Part shown: piece after piece, positions 61,142 to 64,000 of the stretch
Position numbering within the stretch: position 1 is the first letter of the stretch
Layout of the letters: the number at the start of each line of letters is the position of its first letter
Source of the DNA: Candidatus Aminicenantota bacterium
GTDB taxonomy: Bacteria; Acidobacteriota; Aminicenantia; Aminicenantales; Saccharicenantaceae
Length of the DNA stretch: 64,000 bases
Assembly: GCA_014360005.1 (NCBI GenBank)
Contig: JACIYI010000007.1
Span: forward strand, 62,001-126,000
Reading direction: 5' to 3'
Translations under genes and position numbers: made by a program
Notes under the pieces: generated by a model
The model's input: only the letters and a program-made list of their open reading frames with translations
Database searches by the model: none
Told to the model about the DNA's origin: nothing

Positions 61142-61870
61142 ATGCGGGTCAGCTTCAACCAACCAGCTTTTATACCCTGGGGTGGCTTTTATGGCCGCCT
61201 GCTTCATTCTGACCTGATGATACTCCTGGACAGAACCCAGTTTACCAGGGGCTTCACCTTCGTCAACCGTAACCGCTTGAAAGGCCCGCAGGGTGAAATC
61301 TGGGTAACCGTACCCATCAGAAAAAAAAGGCTGGGCCTGCAGAAAATTAACCAGCTGCGCCTGGCGAGGGCCGAAAGCTGGGGTTACAAATTCCTATCTT
61401 TGCTCAGGCATTATTATGGCCACTCCCCCTATTATGAGCAGACCATTGCCGACCTGGGGAGAATATTAAAAGAAGCAGGCGACAACTTTCTCCGGCTGGC
61501 TGTTCAGACCTCAGGCCTCCTGGCTGATTATTTCGGACTCAGGACTCCTTTTCGTCTGCAGTCGGAACTGGGCCTGGAGCTTAAAGGAACAGAGCTTCTG
61601 GTGGAGCTGGCCCTTAGAGTCGGAGCCAGCGAGGTTCTCCTGCCCTACCTGGCTGACCGCCATCTTAACCTGGAAGCCTTTAAACGGGCCGGACTAAAAG
61701 TGATTTACCTTAAATATGACCAGGTACCCTATCCCCAATTCTGGGGCCACTTTATAGAAAACCTGTCGGCAGTTGACCTCTGGTTGTGCTGCGGACCGGA
61801 AGGCCTCAGGAATATTAAGCGAAGCTCCCGCCTTCTCCTGGCCGCAGCTAAAGACTTCAGCGAGTCGTAG
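61142..61870 (+). CDS. WbqC-family protein
   Basis: A 242-residue protein matching the WbqC-like family: FNQPAFIPWGGFY at the N-terminus, DRTQFTRGFTFVNRNRLKG and WVTVPIRKK, then YYEQT and YLADRHLNLEAF at later positions. Members are found in O-antigen and sugar-biosynthesis loci, and may be amido- or acyl-transfer enzymes for sugar nucleotides, but activity is not proven. No ribosome binding site is visible. The last 14 bases overlap the end of the convergent radical SAM gene. Confidence 0.88.
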   Translation: MRVSFNQPAFIPWGGFYGRLLHSDLMILLDRTQFTRGFTFVNRNRLKGPQGEIWVTVPIRKKRLGLQKINQLRLARAESWGYKFLSLLRHYYGHSPYYEQTIADLGRILKEAGDNFLRLAVQTSGLLADYFGLRTPFRLQSELGLELKGTELLVELALRVGASEVLLPYLADRHLNLEAFKRAGLKVIYLKYDQVPYPQFWGHFIENLSAVDLWLCCGPEGLRNIKRSSRLLLAAAKDFSES

Positions 61871-64000
61871 ACCCTAGAGAATTCTGCCCATCCTGGAAAA
61901 TCAGGAATTCTCTAGTCAGGGCATAAACAGAATTCTGAAGACCCAGCAACCTTTCCACCACCTCCTGAATTCTAATCGGTTTCTGTGGTTCAAAATCGAT
62001 AAAAAACCACAGCTTGGTTCGAGACGAAGACAGCTGCAGTTTAACTTTTCCCTGATATTGTTGGGACAGCTGGTTAAGGGAATCCTCGGTCAATTTTTCA
62101 TTCAGCCCCCCTACCCCGGCCACGTCCGGGTCTAACAAATCCAGGCTATAAACCAGGGCCTTGATATCCTGAAAAAGCGGCCGACAATTTGGTCCACAGC
62201 GGCGCAAACTCCGGAACTGCAGTCCCTCGGGTAGAAGGGTGTTGATTGTTCCCAGAAATTCTTCTTCTGGAATATTCTGCAGAGCTTTGAATTCCATGAC
62301 TTCAGCCCGGGCCGCCATTCCCAGCGGCAGGGCCGGTCCAAAAGTCAGCAACATCTTAGGATGAAAACCACAGGAGAAAGCCATCTGCCAGCCGGCGCGT
62401 CTTATGGCTCTTTCCAGCTGGTTGAGCAAGTCATTGTGCGAGATAAAGCGAAAGTGACCGTCTTTCTGATAAACAGCCCGGTAGCGGACTGGTTCGGCCA
62501 GGATTTCTCCTTTGACTTCGGGCAATTCCACCCCGGGTCCAAGCGCTTCGGCCAGGGACTTAACACGGTATTGGGGCCAGTCGCAGGCCTGACACTGGCC
62601 GCAGACTTTTTCCTGGCAGGACTCGGTATAGCGGGCTTCCCGGGCGGCCTGCAGTTCTTCCAAAAGATAGGACTTTTTGAGCCCGGGGTTGACAATATCC
62701 CAGGGCAGAGAGGCTTCGGGGTCGATGGCCTGAAGATATTTTTTATAATCCAGGCCGGTTTTGGCAAAGGCTTTTTCCCATAGCCCAAAATTGAACTGGT
62801 CGAGCCAGCCGTCAAAACGAGCCCCCAGGCGGTAGGCCTCCAGCAGGACCGCTCCCAGGCGCCGGTCGCCCCTAGAAAAAACTGCTTCCAGGATGGAGGT
62901 TTTTATCCGGTGTTCTTTTAACTCCACCTTTTTCCAGCGGCCGATATTGCTCTTGATATATTCCTGCTTTTGCTGCAATAACTTTTCCTCATCCATGGCC
63001 AGCCACTGGAAGGGGGTGTGGGGCTTGGGAATAAAGGACGAAACGCTCAGGTTGATGGACGGCTGGCTGCCCAGAATTTTCTGCCCCAGTTCCATCAGCC
63101 GCCCGATGAGCCTGATTATAGCCTTGACATCATCGGCCGTTTCTGTTGGCAGGCCGATCATAAAATAGAGCTTCAGCAACCGCCAGCCGTTTTCAAAAGC
63201 ATAACGGGCGGCGGTCAGCAGCTCTTCATCCGATATTTTCTTATTGATAACCCTCCTGAGCCGCTCACTGCCGGCTTCCGGTACCAGAGTGAATCCGGTT
63301 TTCCGGATCCTGACAATATTCTCCACCAATTTTCTGGACAGCCGACCCGGTCTCAAGGAAGGCAGGGAAATGGCGATTTTTTCCTTTTCCAGCCAGGGCA
63401 GCAGATGTTCCATGGTTTCTTCCAGAAAAGGATAATCGCCCACTGACAGAGCATTAAAGGACAGGTCTTCATAGCCGGTAGCCTTCAATCCGGCCCGGGT
63501 GGTCTTGATGGTTTCCCCTGACGTTCGCAAGCGGTAAGGAAAATAAATGCTGGCCGCCTGGCAGAAACGACAGTTCTGGGGACAACCTCTGGCCACTTCT
63601 ACCTGCAAGCGGTCAAAAACACTCTGGACGTTGGGAACGATGAACCGGTCGGGGGCCAAAGCTCTTCCCAGCGGGTAGACCAGGCGCTTATTAATTATTT
63701 CTGGAAATCCTGGAAGAGGCCGGGGAACCAGGAGGAAGCTGCCGGGCTGGGGTCGAGCTTCATAGAAAGAGGGCAGATAAAGGCCGGGCAGGTCGGAAAA
63801 TCCCCTGACCAGTTCTTCCCTGGTCTTAACCGCATCCTTGAGCTCCAGATAGCGGTCTATTATCTCCAGTATCAGGTCCTCGCCCTCACCCAGGGCAAAA
63901 ATATCGATAAAATCAGCCAGGGGTTCAGGGTTGAGGGCCACCGGTCCGCCGGCAATCACCAGAGGCTGGCTGAGGTCACGGTCGCGGGCCAGGAGCGGAA
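61857..64000 (-). CDS. B12-binding-domain radical SAM protein with C-terminal DUF2344 (TIGR03960/TIGR03936 type), partial
   Basis: Partial gene, open to the window end. The frame continues upstream of a GTG at 63959 into DLSQPLVIAGGPVALNPEPLADF, which is family sequence, so the start lies beyond 64000. The visible part has the end of the B12-like domain, then the radical SAM core with ARGCPQNCRFCQ, typical TIGR03960 segments (GYEDLSFNALSVGDY, LVPEAGSERLRRVINK), and a C-terminal TIGR03936/DUF2344 domain (FRFISHNDLLNQLERAIRR, FNPHPKM-like FHPKMLLTFGPALPLG). These fusions are frequent near RNase G genes, but no such gene is visible here. The substrate may be RNA or protein and is unassigned. Confidence 0.9.
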   Translation of the reverse strand, partial: PLLARDRDLSQPLVIAGGPVALNPEPLADFIDIFALGEGEDLILEIIDRYLELKDAVKTREELVRGFSDLPGLYLPSFYEARPQPGSFLLVPRPLPGFPEIINKRLVYPLGRALAPDRFIVPNVQSVFDRLQVEVARGCPQNCRFCQAASIYFPYRLRTSGETIKTTRAGLKATGYEDLSFNALSVGDYPFLEETMEHLLPWLEKEKIAISLPSLRPGRLSRKLVENIVRIRKTGFTLVPEAGSERLRRVINKKISDEELLTAARYAFENGWRLLKLYFMIGLPTETADDVKAIIRLIGRLMELGQKILGSQPSINLSVSSFIPKPHTPFQWLAMDEEKLLQQKQEYIKSNIGRWKKVELKEHRIKTSILEAVFSRGDRRLGAVLLEAYRLGARFDGWLDQFNFGLWEKAFAKTGLDYKKYLQAIDPEASLPWDIVNPGLKKSYLLEELQAAREARYTESCQEKVCGQCQACDWPQYRVKSLAEALGPGVELPEVKGEILAEPVRYRAVYQKDGHFRFISHNDLLNQLERAIRRAGWQMAFSCGFHPKMLLTFGPALPLGMAARAEVMEFKALQNIPEEEFLGTINTLLPEGLQFRSLRRCGPNCRPLFQDIKALVYSLDLLDPDVAGVGGLNEKLTEDSLNQLSQQYQGKVKLQLSSSRTKLWFFIDFEPQKPIRIQEVVERLLGLQNSVYALTREFLIFQDGQNSLGSTTR

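Noticed and set aside
1-64000. Very frequent GGCCAG/CTGGCC hexamers as repeat or protein-binding motif
   Set aside because: They occur mostly inside genes as Leu-Ala and Ala-Arg codon pairs; I see no regular spacing or strand bias that would suggest a signal.
1-64000. CRISPR arrays, tRNA and rRNA genes, insertion sequences or prophage
   Set aside because: I found no direct-repeat arrays, no cloverleaf-like elements with the GGTTCGA-type T-loop, and no transposase or phage-like genes on either strand.

Overview
This 64 kb window is chromosomal DNA of a diderm bacterium. Outer-membrane beta-barrels, many Sec signal peptides and several twin-arginine signals show an envelope with a periplasm. 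The gene content suggests a protein- and sugar-scavenging anaerobe of the Acidobacteriota, most like Aminicenantia. It includes giant Asp-box/VPS10-type propellers, S9, M24 and C69 peptidases, a POT transporter, GH127/GH20/GH105 enzymes, DUF2207 and a B12-type radical SAM protein. The lineage is an inference from gene content, since no rRNA or other phylogenetic marker is present. I count 50 protein genes, two of them cut by the window ends. I see no tRNA or rRNA, no CRISPR array, no insertion sequence and no prophage. Coding density is high, and only 6865-7181 exceeds 300 bases without a gene. Several near-consensus sigma70-type promoters (TTGACA, 17-18 bases, TATAAT-like) are readable and correct some gene starts.

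Layout. 1-4780: a Tat-exported fucose/arabinose-isomerase-like protein (partial), a POTRA-less Omp85-type barrel, and a compact minus-strand operon of exported rhodanese, a 46-residue membrane CXXC microprotein and a NapH-like polyferredoxin. 4819-10311: a GH127 glycosidase, a GNAT protein and an exported S9 peptidase. 10569-13827: a two-subunit dye-linked amine/amino-acid dehydrogenase of the HcnBC/sarcosine-oxidase type. 13836-16670: a FecBCD-type ABC importer. 16749-25202: GH20, a 1171-residue Asp-box protein, an AlkD-like protein, a DUF2892 protein, an ArsC-like protein lacking its nucleophilic cysteine, and a GH105 hydrolase. 25402-31561: a second Asp-box protein plus small envelope proteins (DUF4342, NTF2-like, DUF2207, PilZ).

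31738-35840 is a plus-strand sugar module: an MFS transporter, a Gfo/Idh/MocA dehydrogenase, and an exported TIM-barrel epimerase/lyase fused to a DUF1080 (3-keto-glycoside hydrolase) domain. This matches the logic of the 3-keto-glycoside route of glycan breakdown. 35844-38909 encodes a metallopeptidase, PD40 propeller and outer-membrane barrel in one chain. 39039-42527 holds a spore-photolyase-like radical SAM protein, then a permease, a 53-residue two-helix microprotein and an AspA/AstE-type deacylase.

42614-46757 is an operon of two tandem C69 dipeptidases and a small exported protein; a third C69 enzyme lies at 59377. 46797-50283 (minus) carries a helical hypothetical, a serine hydrolase, a CBM9 protein and a ProX-like tRNA deacylase. 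50365-59362 handles amino acids and peptides: an ene-reductase, class V and class IV PLP aminotransferases, a POT peptide importer, a cytoplasmic and a Tat-exported M24 peptidase, and an MFS transporter. 61142-64000 has a WbqC protein and a TIGR03960/TIGR03936-type radical SAM protein running off the end. Taken together the window describes exported peptidases feeding peptide import and amino-acid catabolism, next to exported glycosidases feeding an oxidative sugar route.
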